Source: Thelonectria olida
Taxonomy: Eukaryota; Ascomycota; Sordariomycetes; Hypocreales; Nectriaceae
NCBI GenBank assembly: GCA_020736575.1
Contig: JAGPYM010000032.1
Span: 62,001 to 126,000 of the forward strand
Reading direction: 5' to 3'
DNA: 64,000 bases
In this document: one piece after another, positions 46,676 to 56,208 of the stretch
Layout: each line of letters opens with the position of its first letter
How positions within the stretch are numbered: the first letter of the stretch is position 1
The notes under the pieces: generated by a model
Told to the model about the DNA's origin: nothing
What the model saw: the letters and a program-made list of their open reading frames with translations, nothing else
Databases searched by the model: none
Translations under genes and position numbers: made by a program

Positions 46676-47302
46676 GCCGGTTGCTGATGTTATTGTGTGA
46701 TAGCGAGAGCAGCGATCGCTATTATTATCACGAGCTACATACGGCCAAGGCAATTGGAGCAATACTGAACATGGTAATACGGAAGCGTTTAGAGGAAAAG
46801 GCGGAAAGAAAATGGAGGAAGCGGAATCGGAGCTCCGTGTTTGACCGAAGCTATTCCCTTGCGATCTCAAATGTTCTTCATCGTACCATACTCATCACCC
46901 TGTTTGCCCTACATCGGAATAGAACGAATCATAGAACCGTCAACCTCCTGTCCGACCCGTTGGTTCATGTGGGCCACGCCCCTGAGTAAGCTAAGTTGGC
47001 TAGAATATTATGGAGCAGGCACAGAAACCTGTGGCACTCATGACAAACATAACCATGTAACTGCCAGGCTCTGCTTAGCCTTGGCTTTTCACTTGGGGTT
47101 ATTAAACTATAATTGAGTTTGTTGTCATCGAGGTAGTTTTGGTGTTCGGTGCGACAGGGCGTGGACCACTTCGGATAGAACCAATGAGGATGGCGTTGAG
47201 ATCAGCAAGGATTCAGTATGTCATCATATCAACTACGATAGTCTTTAACGCTCCTAAGGTGATGGTGTCAGATGAAGGAGGCAGGTCCAGCCGAGATGAC
47301 TA
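46676..47302. other. Intergenic, no gene recognised
   Basis: Nothing recognised up to the LINE target-site duplication at 47303. Confidence 0.45.
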
Positions 47303-47316
47303 AGGAACTTTAGATG
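47303..47316. repeat. LINE target-site duplication, left copy
   Basis: AGGAACTTTAGATG, repeated exactly at 53220-53233, on the other side of the LINE. Confidence 0.9.
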
Positions 47317-47611
47317 AATGAATGAATGAATGAAATTTATTACGCCCGGGAGGACCAAGCCTCATAGGGCCATGACGCTAAACTATTTTCAGTTCTAACG
47401 ATTGATCGAGATCACCCAGAAGCCCCACATTCTTCCTCGTCCACTGATTAGTCCCGCCTCGCTTGACTCTGATGTGACAGGCCTGCTTGAAGGCCAGTTT
47501 CTCCAAGTGTTCAGCATCCTATCTTCAGCAGCTGAAGCATGGTCTGCCAACTTGAGGCTGTTTGATGTTAGTATCGCCAGATTTGGCCGCTAAATGTGGT
47601 TAGTTAGTAGG
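47317..47611 (-). other. LINE 3' untranslated region and CATT-repeat tail
   Basis: No coding sequence. On the plus strand it begins AATGAATGAATGAATGAA, the reverse of a (CATT)n tail. A related 3' end occurs at about 59898-59944. Confidence 0.85.
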
Positions 47612-50600
47612 TTATACAGTCTGGTTTGCATCGAGTCTCCTCGTGTCCATGGCGAACTTAATCGCCGCCCGCACCGCCTGTAGGTTAGGTGTCCATTTAG
47701 GTCCATCCGATGCTGCCTTTCCGCCCAAAAAGAAAGGGAGGTTTCCCATCATTGTTTGTCCGACTTGTCGCATGCCGTCTCGCTGCGTGTCCCATTTCGT
47801 ACACCGGAATAGAAAATGTTCCATCGTTTCTGCTGCTTGTCCACAAGTGCACATGTCCGATTCTGCTGCTCCAATCCTGTGCAGGTAGCTGTTGATTCTA
47901 GCCATCCCCGTGCGGAGCTGGGAGAGCATGTCTGCTTCGCGTCTCTTCAGTCCATCATACAGGGAGCGTGTGTGTGTACCTGGTAACGCTTTGTCGATTC
48001 GCTTCGCGTACTTTCCGACCCCATCGGGCAGGATCTTCTGCCGCTGTTGCTGTGCGATCGCTAGTCTCATCCGTGTGGAACGCGCTTGGTATATTGGTTT
48101 CTCAGGTCTCTGTCTTCCTCGTGCGGCTCTTCGCGCTTCCGTCTTTGCCTCGCTGCCCATCGGGAAGTCCTTGTCTCCGGCTGGTACCCACAGCATTTTA
48201 ACGATGTTGCCACTCTTCTGGAGTCGTTCGGCATGCCTATGGATCTCCTGGACGGTACATTGTCCCGACTGCTGTTGCGGCCGCGCGATCACTTGCAGTG
48301 CTGATCGGCTGCTCGTCATAACGGTCAACTGTCGATGTTGAAGTCCATCTGGCATGCATCTCAGCGCCGTCGCTATAGCTTCCAGCTCTGCCGTGTACAC
48401 GTTCTGGTCGTCTCTGGAACCGATCATAATCGAGTACCTGGCCACCACCTCGCCCGGTCTGTTGCTCAGAGTATCACGGACGATGCCGCCCATGCCTACC
48501 CTTCCTGCCTTCTCAGAGGCACTGGTTGCCACCAGGATGCCCTCCATCCTGTTGGCGGTTTCTGTCGCCATATCTCGGTCGAGGTCGTACCCGATGGGCA
48601 GGCGGCTGTGCCATGGTGGTAGTGTATATGCCTGGATTGTTTCCATTCGTTCAGCTGTGTTCCCTCCTTGTGCCAGCGCGAGTTTCTTCATCGGAGACAG
48701 GTATCTCCGGCTGCTTGACATCTTGAGACCCGCGAGTGGGTGCGTCTTTGGTAGGGTGTGCAGGTTGATCCAGAGCCTAGTGCCGGCTCGGGCATGCCGT
48801 TCCCTTATCGTGGGGATGCTTGCCTCTGCTTCTAACACAGCCGTCGCTGCCGTTCGGAAAGCGCCGGTGATCGCTTGCGCCCCTACTTTCTGTGCTCTGT
48901 TCAGCCAACTCAATTCTCTTATCCCGCACGCATGCGCCCACACGGTGGAGGCGTAGTCCATAGTTGGTGCCACTGTAGCCGTGAAGAGCTGCCTTGCTGT
49001 CCGAGGTGATAGCATCTTGAGCCTCCTCAGGCACATGGCGGCCGCCAAGCCCTTGGCTGCTGCTCTGGCCATGTGTTCCTTGTACCGTAGCTTCGCATCC
49101 ATCACCACTCCCAGGATCTTAGCGCTCTGTGTCGGTTTAACCTCTTTGCCCTTGATCACGAATGGCGTGTCGCTGGTGCGCTCGGCATTGCGCGTGAAAT
49201 GTATGATGGTTGTCTTGTCGCCTTCGAATGTTGCACCGCTCCGTCTTTCCCATTCCAGTGCCTTGTCTATGATGGCTTGAATACCCGCTCTGTTTGTCTC
49301 CGCCGTTGGCCCCGTCACCCAGGCCGAGTAGTCGTCGACGAATGCCATCGAGCCGCCCGTTGAGTTGATCCTACTCTGTACCAGATCCGCGTTGAAAAAC
49401 AGGAACAGCACCGGCGACAGCGGCGACCCCTGCGGAAGGCCCGCTTGGGGTAGCGGCTGTCGCTCCGACGTGTAGTCGTTCACTACGATGCTCGCTGTGC
49501 GATTTGAGCAGAAAGCATCGATCCATTTGACTAGCCACCGTGGTATGCCTCTGGCCTCCAGTCTTTGCAGAAGTCGATCCTTGAATACGCCGTTGTATGC
49601 GCCTTTCACATCGAAGCTGATCAGACTAACCACCTTGCGGTTTCTCCACGCCCTGTAGATCTGTTCCTGCAGGAGCAGCAGTGCCTGTTCCGTCGACCTC
49701 CGTTTTCTTGCTCCAAAGTGGTTTGTGGGTAGGAGTCCGAACGTCTCGACGGCGTACGAAATCCTGTCCGCCACGACGGCCTCGAGAATCTTACCCAGCG
49801 TCGACAGTAGTGAGATGGGTCGCCATGCCTTGGCGATCGCGTAGTCGCCCTTGTCTGGTTTCTTGAGCGGGATGATCTTGGCGCTTCTCCACTGGTCCGG
49901 CAGTACTCCATCTATCAATGACGTTCGGAATAAGTGTAATACCCGGTCTTGGACCACTGGCCAAAGTTGTTTCCATACCATCGCCGGTAAGCCGTCTTCC
50001 CCGGGTGCTTTCCATGCTTTGGCCTCCATGACTTTCTGCTCCACCTCGTCCAGGGTTATGTTCGGCATGTCCACCTCCATCCGGCGGGGACGGGTCCCTT
50101 CATCTTCGATGACGGCCGGCAGTGGTGGGAAGAAAGCGCTAAGCAGCTCCTCTGCCTGCTCTGCCTTGTCCTTTGTCTTTGTTCCATCCGACCTCTTGAG
50201 CGGTGGGATCTTGTCGCTCATGGCATCGCCTCCGGGCTTGAGGTATCTTGCCGACTGCCAAATACTGGCTCCGTCCGCGAGAAAGTCATCCCAGTGTGCC
50301 TTCTTCTGTTTCCTGATCGCGTCATGGTATTCTTTGCCTGCTTCTTTGGCTCTCTTTTCCAGATCTGGTGACCGTTGACCTCTTCGACGTCGTGATCTCG
50401 CCTGGTTCCTCCAGTACGTGTACGCCCGTCGAAGCCGGGTTAGGTCTGTTGTCCACCACCGCCTCGCGTACGGGGATGGCTTTGCTAGTGGCACGAGCTT
50501 GTCGGTTGCTTCGAGCACAACTCCCATGAGCATGTCCGTTTGGGTCTGCACGTCTTCATCCCATGGCAGCCATCGAAGCCTTTCCTCCACTCTTTCTCTG

Positions 50601-51448
50601 ATCGCTGTCCACGGTGCATTCTTGAACAGTCGTCGTTCGCTGGCCCTCCTTTCTGGCACGCTGAGGTCGAACTCGGTTCGGATTGCTCTGTGGTCTGAAC
50701 CATGTTCCGTTGGGTGGATCCCGCATGCTACCATCTCCTCAGCCAACTCGGCCGACGCCAGTATCAAGTCTATCGTACTTGAGTGCTCCGAGTTCTCCCA
50801 CGTCTTCGTTCCCCGGGGGAGAAGGCTGAGCAAGCTGTGCTCCTCCATGAGACTGATAATCGGCTCTGCCTCGCCTTGTCTCCTGCCTGTCACGTCTTCT
50901 CCTCCCCATAGGTGGTCGTGGCGATTGAAGTCGCCCGCTAGTATCACATCCGTTCTTCTCCCTGTTGCGTTGCGGAATGTCGTCACTTGGGTATGCAGCG
51001 TCTCCATTGTGGCAAGCAGCATCTCCTCGTTTTTCCCCTCCACATACACCGAGATCACCAGCACATCCCTATCGGGGAATCGCAGCACCGCCCCCGTTAG
51101 GTCTGCTGATGGTATTGGGATCTGTTCCGCCTCTATGTCTCGTCGAATCCATAGCATGCTACGGATTGGCCACTGCGCATCATGCGTCTGCGTCGGTATC
51201 ATCTTGGTCCAGTTGCTATGGCTATTCGGTGTCGTCACCACCGCACCTTCAATGGTTCGTGCGTATGGTTCGGCAACAGCCAGCACTGCGTACTGCTGAA
51301 GGTCCTGGTCGTTCATCATGCTTAGTTGGACCACATCTCTCTTTCGTACGTTGAGTTGGAATATTTGCAGTTTAGTATGCACCGCCCTGTCCATTCCGTG
51401 CCCGGCAGTTTCGGCTGAACGCTTCGTGCGGCCCTCCGCAGGTAGCAC
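47612..51448 (-). CDS. LINE ORF2: AP endonuclease, reverse transcriptase, RNase H
   Basis: 1278 residues, uninterrupted. The N-terminal apurinic-type endonuclease (about residues 25-260) has the AEPY, LAGDFNRHD and GSDHRAI motifs. The reverse transcriptase (about 440-800) shows WRPISLLSTLGKILE, SFDVKGAYN, GLPQGSPLSPVLF and the catalytic FVDDY box. A thumb and Cys-poor connector lead to an RNase H-like domain near 955-1100 (GMGGIVRD, TAELEAIATAL). A CTCGQ...ETMEHFLFRC zinc-binding segment near the C-terminus is typical of the Tad/Jockey/I group. It nicks the target and reverse-transcribes the element RNA. It overlaps ORF1 by 77 nt in another frame, so expression needs reinitiation or frameshifting. 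Confidence 0.95.
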   Translation of the reverse strand: MLPAEGRTKRSAETAGHGMDRAVHTKLQIFQLNVRKRDVVQLSMMNDQDLQQYAVLAVAEPYARTIEGAVVTTPNSHSNWTKMIPTQTHDAQWPIRSMLWIRRDIEAEQIPIPSADLTGAVLRFPDRDVLVISVYVEGKNEEMLLATMETLHTQVTTFRNATGRRTDVILAGDFNRHDHLWGGEDVTGRRQGEAEPIISLMEEHSLLSLLPRGTKTWENSEHSSTIDLILASAELAEEMVACGIHPTEHGSDHRAIRTEFDLSVPERRASERRLFKNAPWTAIRERVEERLRWLPWDEDVQTQTDMLMGVVLEATDKLVPLAKPSPYARRWWTTDLTRLRRAYTYWRNQARSRRRRGQRSPDLEKRAKEAGKEYHDAIRKQKKAHWDDFLADGASIWQSARYLKPGGDAMSDKIPPLKRSDGTKTKDKAEQAEELLSAFFPPLPAVIEDEGTRPRRMEVDMPNITLDEVEQKVMEAKAWKAPGEDGLPAMVWKQLWPVVQDRVLHLFRTSLIDGVLPDQWRSAKIIPLKKPDKGDYAIAKAWRPISLLSTLGKILEAVVADRISYAVETFGLLPTNHFGARKRRSTEQALLLLQEQIYRAWRNRKVVSLISFDVKGAYNGVFKDRLLQRLEARGIPRWLVKWIDAFCSNRTASIVVNDYTSERQPLPQAGLPQGSPLSPVLFLFFNADLVQSRINSTGGSMAFVDDYSAWVTGPTAETNRAGIQAIIDKALEWERRSGATFEGDKTTIIHFTRNAERTSDTPFVIKGKEVKPTQSAKILGVVMDAKLRYKEHMARAAAKGLAAAMCLRRLKMLSPRTARQLFTATVAPTMDYASTVWAHACGIRELSWLNRAQKVGAQAITGAFRTAATAVLEAEASIPTIRERHARAGTRLWINLHTLPKTHPLAGLKMSSSRRYLSPMKKLALAQGGNTAERMETIQAYTLPPWHSRLPIGYDLDRDMATETANRMEGILVATSASEKAGRVGMGGIVRDTLSNRPGEVVARYSIMIGSRDDQNVYTAELEAIATALRCMPDGLQHRQLTVMTSSRSALQVIARPQQQSGQCTVQEIHRHAERLQKSGNIVKMLWVPAGDKDFPMGSEAKTEARRAARGRQRPEKPIYQARSTRMRLAIAQQQRQKILPDGVGKYAKRIDKALPGTHTRSLYDGLKRREADMLSQLRTGMARINSYLHRIGAAESDMCTCGQAAETMEHFLFRCTKWDTQRDGMRQVGQTMMGNLPFFLGGKAASDGPKWTPNLQAVRAAIKFAMDTRRLDANQTV

Positions 51449-52838
51449 ATGATGGCTCTGTTACTTGGCATTGCCTGTGCTGGTGTCCTTGCTGCGCACA
51501 CCTTCCGCATACCTGTTCTTTCTTGCATGCGAATGCTTTGTGGCCAATGTTCCAGCACTTGTAGCACTGCACTGGTCCTTGACGCCGCTCAAAGACGTTG
51601 GTGTTGGCCGACTCCCCGGCCAGGTGAAAGTATCCCTCCTCGAGGAGTCGCTTCGCATCGTTTCCTTTCGTCACGTAGATCACCATTGACCCGTACGTCT
51701 TTCCGTTCTCCCTGTCGCTGAGCCAGTGGATCTTGGTGATCGTCACCTCGTTCTCTCTGCCCAGTGCCTCGACCGCTCCTGGCAGTATATTGCCGTCCGA
51801 GTCCAGTACTGCCGTACGGTTCGCACCGTCTACCTTGACCGGGTAGAGTTGGTCCCTGAGTACTCTCGCACCCTTGACCGCCGTCCTCTCGGCTGTCTCC
51901 TTGACGAGCTGCATCTCCGCCTCATCTCTACAGATCACCTTGATGCGGTCTGTGTTCCTCGCGTCCTTCACCACGGCTGCGCACCTCCAGTCCTGTCGGT
52001 CCTCCTTCTTTCGCATCTCCTCCTCGATGGCCTGACGGATTCCTCCCACTTGTGCCTTGCCCTTCTCCTCCTCGTTGACGCGCGATGTGTCGATAGTACA
52101 GAAGAGAGTATCGGTGAACGCGGACGGTGTTGTTCGCATAGACGATAGGCTTCGGACGTTGCCTGGTTGGCTTGTCGGGGGAGTACGCGCGACGTCTACA
52201 TACGATGGCTGAGGGCTCGTCTGGGCACTATTGGCCGCAATGCTTTGGGCCACCATGTCGAACTGTTCTCGCAGTTGTTTCAACTCTTCCGTGGTTTGTT
52301 CTTGCGCCTGTCTAAGTTGCTCGTTTGTTTCTCGCATCGCCTTTAGTTCCTCGGCGGCCTGTTCATGCATACGTCTAGTTTCTTCGGCCTTCTTCCGGTC
52401 CTTGGCAGCCTCAGCCCTGACCGTCTGTATCTCCTGTTGGAGTCGTTGAATCATTTCCAGCTGGTCGCTCACCATCTTCGTCGCCGATCCCTGGTTCTCC
52501 AGCAACGCATCCCAGAGCCTCTGCAGCATCTTCTTCTGTTCGGTCATTATATGGGTCGACGTTTCCTGGAGCATTGTCCGGAGCATCATCTGGATTAGCG
52601 ATTCGTTGCCGCTCACCGCGCTCTCCATGGCCTGTGATCCCTCGACCACATTGCCACGACCGTTGTCACCTGCTGCCATTTGCCCTGCGCCAACATTCTT
52701 TGACGTTCCGGCCTTGCTTGCGGCTGCCTGCACACTTTTCTGAGCCTTCGCGGTCGGTTTCACTGGTCTCGACGAGCGACGCGTCGCGGCCACCGAATCC
52801 CCACCCTCGACAAGGATCTCCTCGACGGTCGCGTCCAT
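51372..52838 (-). CDS. LINE ORF1: gag-like nucleic-acid-binding protein
   Basis: 488 residues, uninterrupted. The N-terminal third is low-complexity (Ala/Lys/Thr-rich). A long heptad-like Gln/Glu/Arg-rich coiled coil spans about residues 85-200 (LWDALLENQGSATK, AEETRRMHEQAAEELKAMRE). A central domain follows, then three CCHC-type zinc knuckles near the C-terminus, starting CYKCWNIGHKAFAC and CGRCAQQGHQHRQC, the third CATCGGPHEAFSRNC. These features match the RNA-binding ORF1 of Tad-clade LINEs, which forms the retrotransposition RNP with ORF2. Confidence 0.93.
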   Translation of the reverse strand: MDATVEEILVEGGDSVAATRRSSRPVKPTAKAQKSVQAAASKAGTSKNVGAGQMAAGDNGRGNVVEGSQAMESAVSGNESLIQMMLRTMLQETSTHIMTEQKKMLQRLWDALLENQGSATKMVSDQLEMIQRLQQEIQTVRAEAAKDRKKAEETRRMHEQAAEELKAMRETNEQLRQAQEQTTEELKQLREQFDMVAQSIAANSAQTSPQPSYVDVARTPPTSQPGNVRSLSSMRTTPSAFTDTLFCTIDTSRVNEEEKGKAQVGGIRQAIEEEMRKKEDRQDWRCAAVVKDARNTDRIKVICRDEAEMQLVKETAERTAVKGARVLRDQLYPVKVDGANRTAVLDSDGNILPGAVEALGRENEVTITKIHWLSDRENGKTYGSMVIYVTKGNDAKRLLEEGYFHLAGESANTNVFERRQGPVQCYKCWNIGHKAFACKKEQVCGRCAQQGHQHRQCQVTEPSCATCGGPHEAFSRNCRARNGQGGAY

Positions 52839-52888
52839 CTCACGATCCCCCGCTCACGGCAGCGCCGGCCTCTTCTTTCGCCTGTAAA

Positions 52889-53219
52889 GTGTGTAAAGAG
52901 TGTAAAGAGTGTAAAGAGTGTAAAGAGTGTAAAGAGTGTAAAGAGTGTAAAGAGTGTAAAGAGTGTAAAGAGTGTAAAGAGTGTAAAGAGTGTAAAGAGT
53001 GTAAAGAGTGTAAAGAGTGTAAAGAGTGTAAAGAGTGTAAAGAGTGTAAAGAGTGTAAAGAGTGTAAAGAGTGTAAAGAGTGTAAAGAGTGTAAAGAGTG
53101 TAAAGAGTGTAAAGAGTGTAAAGAGTGTAAAGAGTGTAAAGAGTGTAAAGAGTGTAAAGAGTGTAAAGAGTGTAAAGAGTGTAAAGAGTGTAAAGAGTGT
53201 AAAGAGTGTAAAGAGTGTC
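52889..53219. repeat. 9 bp tandem repeat (TGTAAAGAG)n at the LINE 5' end
   Basis: About 36 nearly perfect copies of TGTAAAGAG (CTCTTTACA on the LINE strand), running up to the very 5' terminus of the element. Because 9 is a multiple of 3, several frames stay open through it and produce spurious Cys-Lys-Glu or Leu-Tyr-Thr polymers; these are not genes. In this position the array is probably a repeated promoter or enhancer-like 5' module. Confidence 0.95.
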
Positions 53220-53227
53220 AGGAACTT

Positions 53228-53236
53228 TAGATGGGA
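53228..53236. repeat. MULE target-site duplication, left copy
   Basis: TAGATGGGA, repeated exactly at 56153-56161. It overlaps the LINE target duplication, so the MULE landed after the LINE. Confidence 0.92.
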
Positions 53237-56152
53237 GGGCGCCAATAGGTGCGCACCCGGGTGCGCACGTAAGTGTCACGTGTTGCGCACCCGGTGCGTC
53301 TGTAAGGAAGTTATGTAAGCCCAACATCCTTGTATGCCAGCCAGGCGCATCGCTTGTAGCTACCCCTTTTCCGTTGATGAAGAGCCTCACTTCGCCGCGC
53401 AACGATGTTCTCAAATTGTCTCTCCCAGAATGAATCCAGTTACAGCTACTCGTCAATTTTCTGACGACTGTCTGCCTCCCGAACGCGAGTATGGCTCTCG
53501 GGAAGCCCTACACGCTGCGATCAATGCATGGGCAGCTCCCAGGGGCTATGCGTTTGTCACTGGGAAGTCGAAGAAGACACGGAGCGGCAGACGAATTGTT
53601 TTCTTCAGCTGTGACCGTGGAGGAGCACCTCCCAAAGCCTCGGATGCACGGCAACGGTCAACTACAACACGGCGTACAGGGTGTCAATTCTCAGTCCTTG
53701 CAAAGGAGGCCTTGGATAAGGCAACATGGCGCCTTACGCACCGTCCTGGCAGCGAGTTTGCCCATCACAACCACGAGCCAAGCACAAATATGTCTGCACA
53801 TCCAGTCCATCGTCAACTATCCCATGCAGATAGGTCAACTATCAACAACCTTGCGAACGCTGGAGTAGCACCGAAAGAGATTAGATCCTACCTACGTCAG
53901 AACACAGAGTCTCTTGCTACGCAGCAAGACATCTACAACTGCATTGCACAAGGCAAACGAGACCAGCAAAAGGGTCAAAGCACAATACAAGCTCTTGCTA
54001 ATGAGCTTGAGGCAGAGGGTTTCTGGAGTCGAATACGCTTTGATGAGGATGGTCGGGTTACAGCTGTGTTGTTTGCCCACCCAGAGTCGCTAGCATACCT
54101 CAAGTCATACCCGGATATACTTATATTGGACTGCACATACAAGACAAACAAGTATAAGATGCCTCTTCTCGATATCGTCGGTGTTGACGCCTGTCAACGC
54201 TCATTCTGCATTGCCTTCGCCTTCCTCAGCGGCGAGGAGGAGAAGGACTACATCTGGGCGTTAGATCGGCTACGTTCAATGTACGAAGCCTGTAGCGCAA
54301 GGCTGCCATCTGTGATCCTTACAGACCGCTGTCTCGCCTGCATGAATGCGGTATCTCATTGCTTCCCGACTGCAGTATCGCTTCTATGCCTTTGGCATGC
54401 CAACAAGGCAGTCCTGCGTTACTGCCAGCCAAGCTTTATGCGCCATAACGATGCGGCTCAAGAGCCTCAAGGCCACCAAGAGTGGAAGGACTTTTACGGG
54501 AAATGGCATGAGCTCGTGGCATCGGCAAACGAGGAGACATTTGAAGACAGGATTCAACAGCTCAAAGAGCGCTATGCTTCGGCCCACGCCCGGGAGGTCG
54601 CCTACATCATCGAAACATGGCTTGACCTCTACAAAACGAAGCTCGTCAAAGCTTGGGTTGATCAGTATCTTCACTTTGAGAATGTGGTGACGTCTCGAGG
54701 CGAGGGTATTCATCAGCTCATCAAAATGTACCTTGATACTTCCCAGCTGGATCTCTTTGAGGCCTGGAGGGCTATCAAGCTGGCGATACTTAACCAAGTA
54801 GCTGAGCTTCGAGCAAACCAAGCGAAGCAGCAAATCCGGACGCCCATAGAACTCTCAGGGAGTCTATACAGCATCGTACGAGGCTGGGTATCTCACGAGG
54901 CATTGCGGAAGGTTGAGGCGCAGAGGAAGCGGCTCCAACAGGACAGGCTCCCTGCCTGCACAGGAGTCTTCTCAGCAACGCTTGGGCTCCCTTGCGCTCA
55001 CACAATCGAGCCTCTTCTACGACAAGAGCAGCCGCTTCAGCTACACCACTTCCATACGCATTGGCATCTTCAACGAGAAGGAAACCCTCAATTGCTCATA
55101 GAGCCCCGCCGTCAATTCGATCAGGTGGCAGCTAGGTCAACATTGCCGAAGACTGGCACTCAGCGCGAGCCATGTGCATTTGAGATCGTCGAGCAAGCAT
55201 CACAGATACAGACGAGAGCTAACCCCACATGCTCAAGATGTCATACACAAGGCCACACGATGAGCTCAAAGGCATGCCCATTGCGATATGCGCATCTTAT
55301 ATCTTCCTCAACCTCTACAGCACCTCCAAATACGCTGCCGTCAGCGACTACACCAGTTTCAGCTCCACTGCCAGTCCCCGATCCATCCTTATCCTCAATT
55401 TTGCCGCAGCAGGAGGTAGCGCCGCTAGCGGCACTACCTGATCAAGAGATGATACCGTCTCCGCCAGATGTAATAACACTGCCATCCTCATCGGCAGATA
55501 TACCCCCATCATCAGATGTGCCGCCATCGGTGCCATCGCCTGAACCAGACATACGCTATGATGACCCTTGTGCTATATATTATCGATATGTTGCAGCACG
55601 GACGGCATGGTATAACAAGCTGCCTCGAGGTAGCTTGAAGACTAACCAGCAATATCGAAAGGCAATGGGCCTCCCCCAACGCTATAATAAGACAAGTTAC
55701 AGCTGGTGTTTGGATTATAAGCAGATGGGTGAGCGATGCACATCAACGAGACCTGGCCGGGAGTGGACTAAGGAGGAGATGATGGCGTACTTGGACTGGA
55801 CCAAGGCAGAAGATGAACGTGTGGAGAGGCAAGTCGCCCAGGAGATGGGCGGCAACCCTCTGGCGAACAGGCGAAGAGGCATGAAGGAGATTTGGAAGAG
55901 CGTTGAGCAGGACATGATCGACCAACAAGCTCTATACTCGAACGATAACCAGGCTGAAGACTGCATCGTAGTTACTGCTTAGATTATTGTTGATGTACAT
56001 ATTGCTTATATTCCAATTAAAGAATCTGCATAGTAGTTCGTCATCTCGAGATTAGAAATAATTCGGGCAAAACTTGCGGCCGCTGGCATACAAGGATGTT
56101 GGGCTTACATAACTTCCTTACAGACGCACCGGGTGCGCACCTATTGGCGCCC
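53237..56152 (+). mobile_element. MULE (Mutator-like) DNA transposon, intact
   Basis: 2916 bp with 9 bp target duplications (TAGATGGGA). Inverted repeats start GGGCGCCAATAGGTGCGCAC: right end 70 bp (56083-56152), left end about 104 bp (53237-53340). The extra 34 bp on the left contain a second GTGCGCAC and ACGTGTTGCGCACCC. It encodes one long uninterrupted transposase. A degenerate relative lies at 36366-37394. Confidence 0.95.
53430..55982 (+). CDS. MULE transposase (Hop/FAR1-like)
   Basis: 850 residues from the ATG at 53430; an upstream in-frame ATG at 53334 lies inside the terminal repeat and is less likely. The N-terminal WRKY/FAR1-like zinc-binding domain has FFSCDRGG, TRRTGCQFSVLAKE and AHHNHEPS. 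Then comes the MULE catalytic core: ILILDCTYKTNKYKMPLLDI (first Asp), ILTDRCLACMNAVSHCF (second Asp), CLWHANKAVL and RGEGIHQLIK (likely Glu). A CCHC knuckle CSRCHTQGHTMSSKAC follows, then a Pro/Ser-rich linker and a C-terminal tail with WTKEEMMAYLDW. It cuts and pastes the element with 9 bp target duplication. There is no intron or break. Confidence 0.93.
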   Translation: MNPVTATRQFSDDCLPPEREYGSREALHAAINAWAAPRGYAFVTGKSKKTRSGRRIVFFSCDRGGAPPKASDARQRSTTTRRTGCQFSVLAKEALDKATWRLTHRPGSEFAHHNHEPSTNMSAHPVHRQLSHADRSTINNLANAGVAPKEIRSYLRQNTESLATQQDIYNCIAQGKRDQQKGQSTIQALANELEAEGFWSRIRFDEDGRVTAVLFAHPESLAYLKSYPDILILDCTYKTNKYKMPLLDIVGVDACQRSFCIAFAFLSGEEEKDYIWALDRLRSMYEACSARLPSVILTDRCLACMNAVSHCFPTAVSLLCLWHANKAVLRYCQPSFMRHNDAAQEPQGHQEWKDFYGKWHELVASANEETFEDRIQQLKERYASAHAREVAYIIETWLDLYKTKLVKAWVDQYLHFENVVTSRGEGIHQLIKMYLDTSQLDLFEAWRAIKLAILNQVAELRANQAKQQIRTPIELSGSLYSIVRGWVSHEALRKVEAQRKRLQQDRLPACTGVFSATLGLPCAHTIEPLLRQEQPLQLHHFHTHWHLQREGNPQLLIEPRRQFDQVAARSTLPKTGTQREPCAFEIVEQASQIQTRANPTCSRCHTQGHTMSSKACPLRYAHLISSSTSTAPPNTLPSATTPVSAPLPVPDPSLSSILPQQEVAPLAALPDQEMIPSPPDVITLPSSSADIPPSSDVPPSVPSPEPDIRYDDPCAIYYRYVAARTAWYNKLPRGSLKTNQQYRKAMGLPQRYNKTSYSWCLDYKQMGERCTSTRPGREWTKEEMMAYLDWTKAEDERVERQVAQEMGGNPLANRRRGMKEIWKSVEQDMIDQQALYSNDNQAEDCIVVTA

Positions 56153-56161
56153 TAGATGGGA
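56153..56161. repeat. MULE target-site duplication, right copy
   Basis: TAGATGGGA directly after the right inverted repeat; followed by AGGGAGACAATTACC, the original right flank of the LINE insertion. Confidence 0.92.
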
Positions 56162-56208
56162 AGGGAGACAATTACCCCGCATCTACAGCCTCAACACAAA
56201 AAAGGATA

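Larger units (their letters stand above)
47317..53219 (-). mobile_element. Tad-type LINE retrotransposon, full length
   Basis: 5903 bp between exact 14 bp target duplications. From the 5' end on the minus strand: a 9 bp tandem array (53219-52889), ORF1 (52838-51372), ORF2 (51448-47612), about 295 bp of 3' untranslated sequence ending GGCGTAATAAATTTCATTC, and a tail of CATT repeats instead of poly(A). Both ORFs are open, so this is a young, potentially active copy. The right-hand target duplication is further disturbed by a MULE. Confidence 0.95.

Noticed and set aside
52574..53456. Long frames across the 9 bp array encoding Cys-Lys-Glu, Leu-Phe-Thr or Leu-Tyr-Thr polymers
   Set aside because: The repeat unit is a multiple of three without stops in these frames, so they are open automatically. 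They cross the LINE boundary into the MULE and have no other coding support.
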